From contig CM059971.1 of the NCBI GenBank assembly GCA_030490835.1, positions 77,580,224 to 77,644,223 of the forward strand: 64,000 nucleotides of DNA. The letters are read 5' to 3'. Under the pieces are notes generated by a model. The model ran no database searches and was not told the origin of the DNA. It saw only the letters and a list, made by a program, of their open reading frames with translations. Of this stretch, positions 9,761-20,402 are shown in pieces (position 1 is the first letter of the stretch; every line of letters begins with the position of its first letter). Both the position numbers and the translations under genes were made by a program. This stretch comes from Annona cherimola. Lineage: Eukaryota; Streptophyta; Magnoliopsida; Magnoliales; Annonaceae.

Positions 9761-12391
9761 TTTTGAATTCTGTTAAAAGGGTTACGCCTGCAAAAAGTGA
9801 GAAACAGTGTGGGCATATTTATAATTTTGAGCAATTTATGGATGTAGATGTAATATCGGTAAAAAGTTGTAGGCATATCTGCAAAAATTCCCTTTTCATG
9901 GTGGAGAAGAATTGCTGGTTGTCGCTGGTCTTGTGTTTCTCTGAAGGCTTTTTAATGAACGTGAGAAAGTATTTATAAGGCAGCAGCAGGCAGAGAGTGT
10001 AAAATGATACAAGGGATTTTTTTTTTTAAAGGATAAATGGAGTTATTGTGGAAAATAGAATATTTTGAAAATAATGTAATTGATATGAAATAATAGTAGT
10101 AAAGTTAGAATAAATAAGATAATTGGTAGGAAAAATGATTAAAGTATAGATATAGGTTGGAAAAATGGAGTTTTTAGGTTGTAAAATAAATTGTTGGAAG
10201 TTGTGCATTCCATGGGATACCATCCCATCCCCATGTAGGGTTGGGATTTAACTTGGGCTGTATTGGGTCAAAGTTTGTCTAACCATGATTCTAATTTTTA
10301 AAAATTTTATTTGATCCTATTTTTATATTAGATTGGGACAATGTTGGTTTGACATTCACTTTTTTTTTAATAGGTCTTAAGACAAACTTCGAATTGATAT
10401 CAAACTGGTTTCAGAATAGTGGGTCGAAATAAAAAATACGAGTCAAATAAGATGATTTTAAAATTTATATACCTATCAAATATAAAGATATATCTGAATA
10501 CTAAATTTAAATATTATATGCTTCAATGTTTGACTAATTATTTAAAAACATATTATTACTAAAACAAATCATGAGAAAATATAAAATAACTTTATTAAAA
10601 TAGGTTAATATTCATTCATACATAAGAGTTATGTGTATATGTGCAAATTCTTCTTATTGATTCTTATATTGTTTTCTGGATAAATTGATCCCTTTATTGT
10701 TTGATATAGTTAATTACAAAAAATGTAAAATTTTGAAAGAAATTAATAATAAGATTTAAACGTAGGCTTATAATTTTTAATAAATCAATATATACAGGGT
10801 GAGTTAAAGCGTGGTTAATCCATCTCAATTTTATTTTTGAATTCGGGTTAAAATCTTTAATCCACCCTGTGCTGTGTTAAAAAATATTAGTTTTATATAC
10901 CCTTATTCTTTGCGCTTCATCATTACTATTATGGTATCACATTATTTTTTAAGTTTTATCCACTTTCAAATGCCCTTATGATGTAAAAGTTTTAAAAATA
11001 ATAGAAAAATGATATAATACAATAAGAATAATAAGGAATAATGATACAAAAATGATAGAAAAAAAAATGCATTCACATGGACGTAAATTCATATGAGGCA
11101 ATGTTCACAAAATTGCACAGACTTTATTATTATTTTGTTTATCAAAATTATTATGAAACAATTAAAATTTGATAAAAAAAATATTTATAAAATTAAAAAC
11201 ATAATTTAGATCATCATTTATACGACGAAATTGGGGGAGTAATATGTCTCCGTGACCCCACGCTGAATATGCTGTTTGGATTCCATCGCATGCAATTTAC
11301 TCAGGCGGTCCTGTTAACATCTACCGCTCATCGCTGCGTGGTCAACAGCCCCATGCGAGTTAACATCACCGTTCATCGCTGCCAACAGGCCCATGGAACC
11401 TGAGCAAATGTTGGATGTCGTGCGACATGCGTGGGGCCGGAGGCAAGGAGGCGCAATTAATACTGAGGACACCCAGCGCGCGGCCAGCCTTGATGCGACG
11501 ACTTTTTTCATCAAAAACCTGTCATGCGTTCTTTCATCGTTGCCAAACAGCCCCATAGTCAAAATGGATCGGGCCAAGGATACTTCACGGGTCGACTACC
11601 TTAACTTCCACCCTTATCCCCACGTACACATATTCTCAAATGTCATTATTTTCTTAGCATAAGCCATTATGGATTTTATGAACGGATTGTAATAGTTCAT
11701 AGACTCTTACAATGCAACAGTTAGTGCCTATTCTTATTTCAAGTGACCCCTTGCAACCCACTACCAACTCTTTGTACTTTGAGCCTGCCTGCGCGTGACA
11801 ATCCCTCGGGCAATCCAAAATTTGTTCAAGGAATGTTTGGAAATGTACCAGTGGAATTTTGGATGGGGCAGAGATAGGAAAGATAATATTCTGAGAATTG
11901 TGTGATAAGTATGAAAAATAATATGGATAAAATTCAAGTAAATAAATTTGTTGAAACGAAAATGATTAAAATAAACTAATGAAGTTGAAAAAATAAGATT
12001 ATTCGTATAGATAGAGGGGCACGCTTCTGTGTAACTGAGACACATAAAAGTGATTTCTTGTAACTCTTCCATTTTAAGATTTTGATGTTTGATTCAAAAT
12101 CCAATCCATTCATTATATTTACCATTATTTGTTTAGTTAGAAGATCAAGTTTCATCCAAATTTAATATGTGGATAGATCACATTTGCTCGAAAATAGGGT
12201 ACATTTATATGTAAATTAATAAAAATATTTAGATTCATTCACATATATATTAGAATGTAGCAATACTTTATAAAATTATTTATCTACATATTTATAATAT
12301 TTTAAATAGTTTAGATTTTGAAAATACTACTTTAAATTTATATTTTAGCATTAAATTATTTTATTACGTTGATTTTACACATTTATAGATG
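9761..12391. repeat. Diverged 2-kb duplication, unit B
   Basis: Partner of 6454-8428. Its first block opens with TTTTGAATTCTG as in unit A. The second block resumes at about 11565 with GGATCGGGCCAAGG and contains GTCGACTACCTTAA. Confidence 0.85.
10897..11564. other. 668-bp segment present only in duplication unit B
   Basis: Unit A has only about a dozen bases here. The left part is AT-rich; the right part (about 11240-11564) is GC-rich and carries repeated CATCGCTGC and CAACAGCCCCAT-type motifs. Open frames on both strands over the GC-rich part have no recognisable domain. No clear terminal repeats or TSD were found, so insertion in B and deletion in A are both possible. Confidence 0.5.
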
Positions 12392-12547
12392 AGAACTATA
12401 TATAGTTAAATTAAACAAATGAGATGGTTTTCCATGATAATATAAATGATGCTAAATATAATGGATGAAGTGGATTTTCTGTCAATCATCTAGATGTTAC
12501 AAACAAAGTGGGTTATATAGAGAGGGGGGTTCTATAGAAGCGCTCCT
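12015..12547. mobile_element. Family A MITE, complete
   Basis: Left end AGGGGCACGCTTCTGTG; right end, as reverse complement, AGGAGCGCTTCTATAG. It is 533 bp, AT-rich and weakly palindromic, with no transposase. It is one of at least five family A elements in the window (also 8060, 12557, 45919 and 49125). The copy at 49125-49657 has an 8-bp TSD, which suggests a hAT-type origin. Confidence 0.7.
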
Positions 12548-12556
12548 GATATATAT

Positions 12557-13059
12557 AGGCTCTGCTTCTATGTAACCAAAAGCGGTTCCATGTGACCCTA
12601 TCAAATTTCAAAATATTGATCCATGATGGAAAATACAATCCATTCATTATATTTAACACCATTTGTTTAACTAAAAGACCAAGTTTCTTCCAAATTAAGT
12701 ATGTGCACGGGTCATACTTGGTCAAAAATATGTATATTCATTCTAATTATGAAAAAACGCTTAGATTTATTCACACGTATTAAAATGTAACAATACTTTA
12801 TAGGATTATTTATCTACATATTATTAATATTTTAGATTGTTAGACATTGAAAAAATTACTTTATAGTTGATATTTTAATATTGAACTAATTTATTATGTC
12901 AATTTTATACTTTTAAGATGGGACCCATATACAGTGAAATTAAAAAATAAAAGAGTTTTCTAAGATACTAGAAATGATATTAAACACAATGAATGGAATA
13001 GATTTTCTATTAATCATCAAAATTTTAAAAATGGAGGGGGGTAACATAGAAGTGTCCCC
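12557..13059. mobile_element. Family A MITE
   Basis: Begins AGGCTCTGCTTCTATGTAAC and ends GTTACA-like GGTAACATAGAAGTGTCCCC, imperfect inverted repeats of each other. It lies only about 10 bp after the previous family A element, in the same orientation. Confidence 0.65.
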
Positions 13060-13085
13060 GTATGTGTGTGTATATGTATATATAT

Positions 13086-13430
13086 AAAACTGTTCCGGTG
13101 CAGTTGCCCAAAAAATGAGCACCACACATGTTAAAATATAATGAAATTTTATATAATCATTTATCCATATATAAATCATACTTTAGACGGTTTAGATATT
13201 GAAAAAACTACTTTAAGTTGTTATTTACGTTAAACTATTTTATTACGTTGAATTTGTACCCTTTTTAGATGGGGTCCATACAAATATTAGATTGGGATGA
13301 AAATTGATATATAATAGAATACATTATTCTAAATACAATGAATGAAGTAAATAATAATTTAATCATCATGTGGGGCCCATTTCAACATCACTGCACTGTA
13401 ATTATGCTGCAGTGGTGCTGCACTTGAAAA
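13086..13430 (+). mobile_element. Family E foldback MITE
   Basis: Starts CTGTTCCGGTGCAGTTGCCC and runs through conserved inner motifs TTTAGACGGTTTAGATATTG and GGGATGAAAATTGATAT to GTGGGGCCCATTTC and GCTGCAGTGGTGCTGCA. The best member is 28036-28395. Its right terminal repeat is decayed. Confidence 0.6.
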
Positions 13431-13439
13431 TCTCTTATA

Positions 13440-14035
13440 TAGATATATGAAAAATATTCGAGTGACAATTATGGTGCAGTTATCTCAAAATGGGCTTCAT
13501 ATAATCATAAAATTATAATCTACTCCACAAATTGTATTTAGAATTATGTATTTTATTACTGTACCAATTTTCATCCCAATTGTATATGTGTATGGATCCA
13601 TCTGAGAATGGTACAAATTCAATATAATAAAATAATTTAATGTAAATAACAACTTTAAAGTTATTTTTTTAAGATGTAAATTATTTATTATAAAATTTAT
13701 ATATAGATCAATAATTGTATAAAATATCAATACATTTAAGTACATGTGAGGCCCATTTTAAGCCAAATGCATTGTTAATTATGATATGTTTTAGTACAGT
13801 TGCAAAAATAACTTTAAAATTGTTATTTACATAAAACTATTTTATTAGATTGAATTTATAACATTTTTAAATGGGGCCCATACACATATCCAATTGGAAT
13901 AAAAATTAGTATGACAATAGCATACATAATTCTAAATATAATGGGTGAAGTAGATTATAATTTTATGATCATGTGGAACCAATTTTGAGTTAACTGTACT
14001 ATAATTATGGTGAAGTGAAGCTGCAATTTAATATT
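13440..14035. mobile_element. Two family E MITE remnants, opposite orientations
   Basis: About 13440-13795 is a family E element in reverse orientation (CCAATTTTCATCCCAATTG, TAAATAACAACTTTAAAG). About 13800-14035 is a forward, left-truncated one (ATGGGGCCCATACACATATC, TGATCATGTGGAACC). Together they form a larger imperfect inverted repeat. Boundaries are approximate. Confidence 0.5.
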
Positions 14036-14059
14036 TCTTATATATATATATCTATGGAG

Positions 14060-14380
14060 AGAGAAGAGAACTATTCCAGTATAGTCGCCCAAAAAAGAGC
14101 TCTCAAACATATTAAAATATAATGAAATTTTACGCCGTCAGTTATCCATATATAAATTATACTTTAGACGGGTTAGATGTTAAAAAAACTATTTTAAAGT
14201 TGTTATTTAAATCAAATTATTTTATTACGTTGAATTTGTACCATTTTCAGATGGAGATCATATACATATCCTATTGGCATGAAAATTGATATGACAATAA
14301 AATATATTATTTTAAATATAATGTATAAAGTAGATTTTGATTTTATCATCACGTGGGCCTTTCAGGGCCACTGCACGTTA
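14060..14380 (+). mobile_element. Family E MITE
   Basis: Begins AGAGAACTATTCCAGTATAG and follows the family through TTTAGACGGGTTAGATG to CACGTGGGCCTTTC. The right end runs straight into repeat R1 at about 14388. Confidence 0.55.
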
Positions 14381-14387
14381 ATGCAAA

Positions 14388-14740
14388 CGCTGAGATGGAC
14401 GTTAACGGCGCACGACTTTTGTAGTGCAAGAAAGTCAAGCTGCCAACGCTGCCGTTAGTACGATTGGTTACAATAAAAACAACGATTTACTTCAACGTTA
14501 TTTTTCATAGATCCAATTCTATCTTAATCCTATTGGTTCGATTACGATTAGAAATTAGTTTAATAAGTATATAATATTTAAAAATATTTTTCTTAATTAA
14601 ATTATTTTGAAAATAAATTTCTATGAACGAATAAAAATTAATTCCTTTTATAGGAATATTTTCGAGTTATAATTTATAATATAATATAATTGTTAAATAA
14701 TCTTATTTCGAAGCAATAATTTCTAATTAATTTTCATGTT
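14388..14740. repeat. Interspersed repeat R1, diverged copy
   Basis: Related to 690-1045 across its length, with CCAACGCTGCCGTTAGTACG and AATTAATTCCTTTTATAGGA. Beyond 14740 to about 15000 nothing was recognised. Confidence 0.6.
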
Positions 14741-14999
14741 TTATATGCTAATGTATGATTATTTTTTAATAATCTATTATACTTTTGTATTACCATATGA
14801 AATTAGGTTTAGTCAGGTTGATAATTATCTAACCTAAACAAATTCATTTTTTAAAATTGTATCGGTTCAAATCAGATTATGTAACTTATTTTTCTAATTG
14901 CCTAACCTAGCTCTATCATGAATAATGTTGAATTAGTTGAGTTTGGGTTGAAACCAATCCTATTTACACCCTTAGTTGCAGTATATATTTACTGGCTCT

Positions 15000-15275
15000 T
15001 GTATTAAAATATAATAATATGTTATACACTCATTTATTTATATAAAATTCATATGATTTAAATATTGAATATAGAATTTTTAAAATTGATATTCATGTCA
15101 AAATATTCCATTATGTTGATTTGATATCATCTTAAAATAAGATCGTACATATGTTTGATTTGAATGAAAATGGTATGCTATTAAAATAAATAATACTAAA
15201 TATAATGGATGGAATATACATTAATTTTATCATTAAGCGTGCCTCATATATACACCTATCTATTAGAGTTTGCTT
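15000..15275. repeat. MITE-like remnant
   Basis: AT-rich sequence sharing TATTGAATATAGAATTTTTA, CAAAATATTCCATTATGTTG and AAATATAATGGATGGAATAT with 26880-27100 and 36590-36840. It has the inner layout of the family A/E elements but no readable ends. Confidence 0.45.
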
Positions 15276-15860
15276 TTCTTTTTCTTTTTTTTTTTTTTTT
15301 TTCTGTTTTACTTTGAGAGGGGCAAAATTGTAAAATTGCAAAGGGGTTAAACAATAAAAAAGTGCTTTTTGAACGGACGCGCCAGACGCAGCTGAAGACA
15401 CGTGGACAGCAAAACAGGCGGGTCGCATGAAGATTTCAATGCTCAAGGGCTCATCAACAAACTTATAAATTTTTTTATAAAAAATAAAGTTTTGCACTTG
15501 TTGCATTGAAACATTACTCCTCTTCACAGCGGGGCCTAAAACTATAGTTCCGAAATTTTAGTGTGCTTGTGGAAATCCACCGTCCAGATGTGCGCATCTT
15601 ATCCTAACCGTCCATTTAAACTATCAGACTTTAATGCTTCTAGCAAACTGAAAATTTTATAGATTCACCCCCTTTCCGTTCCGAAAAACCAAAAATACAC
15701 CGCTTTCCGCCCAAAATCCCATCGACGTTCCCTATCCAAGAGAAAGGATCGTCGTCGACGATGGAGGAAGAATGGCTTATGCGCAATCTCCTTATAAGCC
15801 CCGCAACCCGCACGTGATCTTCTTTCCCAACATAATTTTCATGGCTGAAGTCAAGCTTAT
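15276..15860. other. Poly(T) tract and unidentified low-copy sequence
   Basis: A T-rich run with scattered C (about 15272-15303) is followed by a moderately GC-rich stretch to 15440. A minus-strand frame over 15640-15936 has no recognisable domain. No flanking duplication was found around the T run. Confidence 0.35.
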
Positions 15861-16165
15861 GCGGGACTAATTCAATGCACTTATTCATATAATTGTTAAT
15901 ATAAATGTATTTAATATGTGTATTAATTTTTGTCATTTTTAGAGATTTTTAAATTTTTTTCAAATTTTAAAAACCAGTTGCATTTTAGTAATTTTAGATT
16001 ACTGAAAAATGACATTGATTTTTAAAGATAAAAAAAATCATCTCCAAAAATGGTAGAAAATGATACACATGTAAATACATTTAATTTAACAATTTTGTAA
16101 ATAAATTTTCAAAAAAAAAAAAACTTTTTTTTTAAAAAAGGTTATGCACGCAGGTGCAATGATTC
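15860..16165. mobile_element. Family B foldback MITE
   Basis: A palindromic core (CAGTTGCATTTTAGTAATTT, then TACTGAAAAATGACATTGAT) with arms containing TAATATGTGTATTAATTTTT and its mirror. The ends carry TGCACTT and GTGCAATGA-like motifs. There is no coding capacity. Confidence 0.55.
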
Positions 16166-16199
16166 AGTTCCCTCAAAAATGTAGTCACCCTTAAAATGT

Positions 16200-17390
16200 A
16201 GACAAACAAGGTGACGGCCCAGTCAGCGAAAAGGCAGCCGCAGAAGACGATAAGGGAAAGCCCCGGAGTGTCCGATGGGAGAGCGAGGGGTTGGAATCAC
16301 AAGTGCTGGTGGAGGGATTTTTTGGGTCACCGGAGACAATTGTTTGTTTGGTGGAAGAATGTGGCGATGTAAGGTTAACGATGGCTGGAATTCGTGGCTG
16401 CGATTCGATATAAGTAGAGGCAAGCTGCTTTTAATATTTGCCATCGAATTTTGAAAGGGCATCGGTAACTTGAAAGAGAACTGGTTGAATGAAGTTCAGA
16501 GGCTAGTAGTTTTGGCAATCAGACACTGACATTGGAGGGGTGAAGTGCTGCGTGTGGACTGGCTGTGCTGACTGATTCTCATGGTGCTAACGACAGCCAG
16601 GATTTAGAGAGATGAAGACGCTGGGTTCGCAGAGGTGTCGATACAGATATTAATAAGAGCTTGCCATCGATTCGGAAATCAAAAATTGGGAAGAACAGAT
16701 GGAACATGAATTAATAGAAGCTGCTCCTTGTCGGTTTGTATGTGTTGCTGCAAATCTGCCGTTGATGAAGATGGATGTTGGCAATTGGGTTTGCTGTTGA
16801 TGCTAATTGGATGAGACGAAGAACTGATAGATCTTGCCGGAATCAGTGGCTACAATTGCCCGATTTGGGAGGGGCCAGATTTTGGGAATTCTCATAGCTT
16901 GCCGAAATCAGGGGAGGCTGGTGTCGATACTTACAGAGTTTTAATTTAAGGAAGTTACTGCCAATACATGTTGGAAAAATTAAGAAGAGACGGTTGCAAA
17001 TTAAATAAAGCTGCAGGCGGACTGGATTCCATGGTTGCTGCAGTCGATACAGGACTAGCCGCTACTGGTTGCCGGAGTGCAGAGAGAACGACGCTGAGAG
17101 GAAATCCCGATCCATCGCAATCTCTTTTTTCGATGTGTTTTCTTGGTTCATCTGAATTGCAGGCGAAAATGTAAATATCATAGTTGTATTGAACTGTAAA
17201 CTTCCTCTTGATTTCAAATGGACGAACCGGATATGCGACCAGACAGCTGGACGGCAGAGGCGGGAGGATGAACGAATCGAAAAACCGCCAAATTCAATTC
17301 CTCCCTCTCTATCTATAAGCGCAGACGCACGAACAGGATCCACCGTCGCGGATCCCAACTTTGCTTAGTCGCATTCGGCTTTTTCTCAAA
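16200..17390. other. GC-richer low-copy region, no gene identified
   Basis: Clearly higher GC than its flanks, with no MITE similarity. On the minus strand it reads like leader or exon sequence (short frames over 17062-17358 and 16223-16462), but each is interrupted, has no recognised domain and shows no convincing splice structure. It could be a degenerate gene, an untranslated RNA or an unrecognised element. Confidence 0.35.
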
Positions 17391-17468
17391 AGACTGATAA
17401 CTGTGCGATCATTATATGCATATTACCTTTGGTTTACAGTCAAAACTAGTAGTGAATGTTGAATTTTA

Positions 17469-17759
17469 GGGTATGTTTGGTTGGAGGTAAAACTTTTGGT
17501 GAAAAATTGTGGGAGCAAAAGTTGTCAAATTGATAGAAAATGACGTTATATAATAGAGATAATAATGAGGTGTAAAGAAAATAAAGTTAAAATAGATAGG
17601 TTAGTTGTATGGGTAGTTGTGTAGAAATGATTGAAAAGTAGGGTAGTTTGTATAGAAAAATGTGAAAAAATAATTAAAAAATAGATTAATTATGCAGAGT
17701 GAAAAGTTTTGGATTGAAAAATTTTAATTGACATATTTTAGTCCCAAACAAACATACCC
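17469..17759. mobile_element. PIF/Harbinger (Tourist-like) MITE with TTA TSD
   Basis: Left end GGGTATGTTTGGTTGGAGG and right end CAAACAAACATACCC, bounded by TTA at 17466-17468 and 17760-17762. TTA/TAA target duplication with GGG...TGTTTG ends is the signature of PIF/Harbinger MITEs. It is 291 bp, with inverted-repeat arms and no open frame. Confidence 0.85.
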
Positions 17760-17762
17760 TTA

Positions 17763-18129
17763 TAAGGCAAATCAAGTTTCCAACCGAGACTTTATATTTC
17801 CCAAAACTTAGCTAGGTAGGACCACTATCAGTAAGAGTGATGAATGGTCAATGAATCTCTCAACCATGTCCCCTAAATCAAGCATTTGCATCCACATGTA
17901 TATATATAATAATTTTTCTTAAGATCTTGACTAGTCTTTTGGAAGAAATAGGGCAATAAACGCATGACAGAAGCATTTCACTGTGAACCATTAGACTTAA
18001 AAGAAACCACAGCACACAATATTCCAAAAAAAAGTTACAATGTTTAAACATTGTTTTAATTAAAAAAGAACACTTGCTTTTATAAGAACATTACCCATTA
18101 AATAATATGCTCGTGTGGTTATCGAAATA
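17763..18129. other. Intergenic, nothing recognised
   Basis: AT-rich single-copy sequence between a MITE and a repeat; no coding or RNA feature was seen. Confidence 0.5.
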
Positions 18130-18415
18130 AAGTTAATAAGGTAATTTGCAAATATACTCACTTATTTTGATAAAATTGCGAATATACATATTTTGTTTCA
18201 GAAAGTACAAATAATTTCACATGATTTAACTATAATTGCAAATATAAGAAGTTGATAATGCACTGTCACGTCATAAGTATATGATCGAAGATATGCAAAT
18301 TATGTGGAGTATTTGCAATATCAGAAATTAAGTAAGTATATTTAGTTATTGCAAATATACTCATGCAGTAACAATATAGCAATAATATAGGTATATTTGT
18401 AATTATAGTAAACTA
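18130..18415. repeat. Family F repeat (GCAAATATA-rich, palindromic)
   Basis: Many short copies of GCAAATATA and its complement in both orientations, with TTCAGAAA-type spacers. The same motif set fills 30190-30740 and 40180-40760. It is probably a decayed MITE family. Confidence 0.5.
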
Positions 18416-18503
18416 TGACCTCCCTAGTTCCCAGTGACAGCGAGAAGCTAACATAGACACGAATCTGAGAAATGAGGCGTGGCGGAGAATGATTGACTTG
18501 GTT

Positions 18504-19058
18504 TCAACGAACAGGAGAAACATGGCTGCAATGTCCACGGCCACAAGATTGGTCGGCGTCGACAGGCAGCGGAACCATCTCGATCTCCCCGGTGCTATCT
18601 GGAGATACTGCGGACAGTGGCAGTGGCAGATGATCTGGACGATGTGTAGGAGGTGGACTGGAAGTGGACCCTTGTTCCTCCAGATCATTTTCTCCCTCCT
18701 CCGCCGCCGCCTCCTCGTCTTCTGAGCGTGATGGCGGCCTAGTTTGAAACCACCAGCAACGAAGATCTGACAGCAAAGAAACAAAGGGAAAAAAGCAAAT
18801 GGCATATGGAACGCACTGGAGAATTCCATGAAGGAGCACGGCGAGAAAAGAAGCTACGGTGAGATAAATAAAGAAATTGGCCAGGCTGTAGCAGCAGCGG
18901 GCGACTGCTCCAGCGGCAGCTCGAGAGTCAGCCGACCAGTACTGGTAAGCAGAAAACGCAAACAACAAAAGGACCGTGGTAAAGATGGCAAACGTGCGGC
19001 CTCGTCCTTGGAGTTGATATATCACCTGAACTAGCGATACTGCAGTGTTGAGATGCAT
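18504..19058 (-). CDS. Possible small multi-pass membrane protein, unidentified
   Basis: An uninterrupted 184-codon frame starting at an ATG in good context (GCCATGC). Residues 22-41 (TFAIFTTVLLLFAFSAYQYW), about 60-80 and about 82-97 are hydrophobic enough to be membrane spans. Residue 102 onward is hydrophilic, with an acidic run at 113-128 (EDEEAAAEEGENDLEE) and a Pro/Ser-rich tail. I recognise no family and no catalytic motif. A TATA-like site lies on the same strand at 19585-19592, about 530 bp upstream, so the tandem repeats at 19065-19517 would fall in its leader. The frame lies in GC-rich DNA where long frames arise more easily, and overlapping frames exist on the other strand. It could therefore be chance, although the ordered hydrophobic/acidic layout argues for a real gene. 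Confidence 0.5.
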   Translation of the reverse strand: MHLNTAVSLVQVIYQLQGRGRTFAIFTTVLLLFAFSAYQYWSADSRAAAGAVARCCYSLANFFIYLTVASFLAVLLHGILQCVPYAICFFPFVSLLSDLRCWWFQTRPPSRSEDEEAAAEEGENDLEEQGSTSSPPPTHRPDHLPLPLSAVSPDSTGEIEMVPLPVDADQSCGRGHCSHVSPVR

Positions 19059-19064
19059 GGCGCG

Positions 19065-19210
19065 AAAGATTTATGGTTACAAATGTGGCTGACCCGGAGG
19101 AAACTGCTAATGATGCTAGTATGAGACAGGGGGAGACAAAGATTTATGGTTACAAATGTGGCTGACCGGGAGGAAACTGCGAATGATGATAGTATGAGGG
19201 GGTGGGGGGG
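19065..19210. repeat. 73-bp direct repeat, two units
   Basis: Units 19065-19137 and 19138-19210 both begin AAAGATTTATGGTTACAAAT and continue GTGGCTGAC. The pair abuts the start codon at 19058 of the minus-strand frame. It is followed by a short GGCT microsatellite (about 19212-19236). Confidence 0.9.
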
Positions 19211-19280
19211 TGGTTGGCTGGCTGGCTGGCTGGCTGAATTTAGGCTTGGAAACTTCGGCGAAATGCATTCCCCACCACGT

Positions 19281-19517
19281 CCAAAGCCGTCCACGTCAGA
19301 AGAGAAGAAGGCATTCGTCCCCACTTCCACAGCCATCCACAGCCCTCCCCACTTCCACAGCCCTCCACGTCAGAAGAGAAGAAGGGCATTCCTCGCCACT
19401 TCCACAGCCCTCCACGTCAGAAGAGAAGAAGGGCATTCCTCGCCACTTTCACAGCCCTCCACGTCAGAAGAGAAGAAGGGCATTCCTCCCCACTTCCACA
19501 GCCCTCCACGTCAGAAG
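19281..19517. repeat. 47-bp minisatellite, about 4-5 units
   Basis: The repeat contains CACTTCCACAGCCCTCCACG and GTCAGAAGAGAAGAAGGGCA. The first unit is irregular and the last is cut off after CCACGTCAGAAG. The plus-strand frames across it are only repeat translations. Confidence 0.9.
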
Positions 19518-19584
19518 CGAACCCCCCCACCCCCTAAGTGCAGAAGGATGAGAGAGAAAGCCAAGTTCACGGCAATCCTAACAT

Positions 19585-19592
19585 TATTTATA
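19585..19592 (-). promoter_or_regulatory. TATA-like box for the 18504-19058 frame
   Basis: On the minus strand this reads TATAAATA within TTTTATAAATAATG, followed about 30-40 bp later by a pyrimidine-rich CTTTCTCTCTCATCC suitable for a plant transcription start. The assignment is inferred from position only. Confidence 0.35.
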
Positions 19593-19599
19593 AAATATT

Positions 19600-20402
19600 A
19601 ACTTTAATCTTATTTGCTTGAATTTCGAATTGAAATTTATGTTGAAAAATTTATATTTTATTTAAAATAATAAAATTAGAATTTTATATAAATATATAAT
19701 AATAATAATAGATCATGTGAGTAAACATAATAATATACAGTGAAATTATAGATTTTTTGAAAAATAGCAATATAAAGAATATTTATAGAAAAAATTTAAC
19801 ATAAAATATAAGATAGAAATAGGGTTCAACAGACTGAGTTCAAGCTCAATCTGGCCAGAGTTGCACCCCTAATTGCAAAAATTTCTCAAATAAGAAAGGG
19901 TATACAAAAAGAAAAAGGAGGAGAGAGGGAAGCTTCCTAAATATCCCTGCACCATTGCGAAAGACAGCTGCTTGACTAGCTTCATAAAATCGCTTGGTTT
20001 GGATTAGAAATCAGATTAATAAATATATAGTATAAAATATTTTGCTTAATTAATTTATTTTGAGATATAGACTCATATGAAAGAATGAAAATTAATCCTT
20101 TTTATATGAATACTTTTCGATTTATGACTTATAAAATAATATAATTGCTAAAATATATAAGATTATGACTTATATAATTGCCAAAATAAATAAGATAACC
20201 AGTGTGAATGATGCTGGTATGAGAGAAGCGCAAAGTATAACCTGCATATAACAAGGAATCGCACTTAAGGGTGCAACTTTGATAGGGAATCCATGGGTAT
20301 CTACTAACCCGAACCTAATTTGGGTATGGTAGGTTAAAAAATATTACCCATAGGTATGAGTAGGATACAAATTATTACCTGCCTCTTCAAACAGGTTACA
20401 GG
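19600..20402. other. AT-rich intergenic with an R1-related piece
   Basis: No gene was seen. About 19995-20150 is a partial, diverged R1 copy. From about 20274 a segment with repeated GGGTA-type motifs leads into the large duplicate at 20403. Confidence 0.45.

Noticed and set aside
18413..18829. Other open frames overlapping the 18504-19058 frame on both strands
   Set aside because: Lack the ordered membrane layout and a well-placed ATG; treated as GC-driven shadows.
19146..19601. Plus-strand 151- and 113-codon frames over the minisatellite
   Set aside because: Repetitive peptide produced by the 47-bp repeat length and composition; no start context, no domain.
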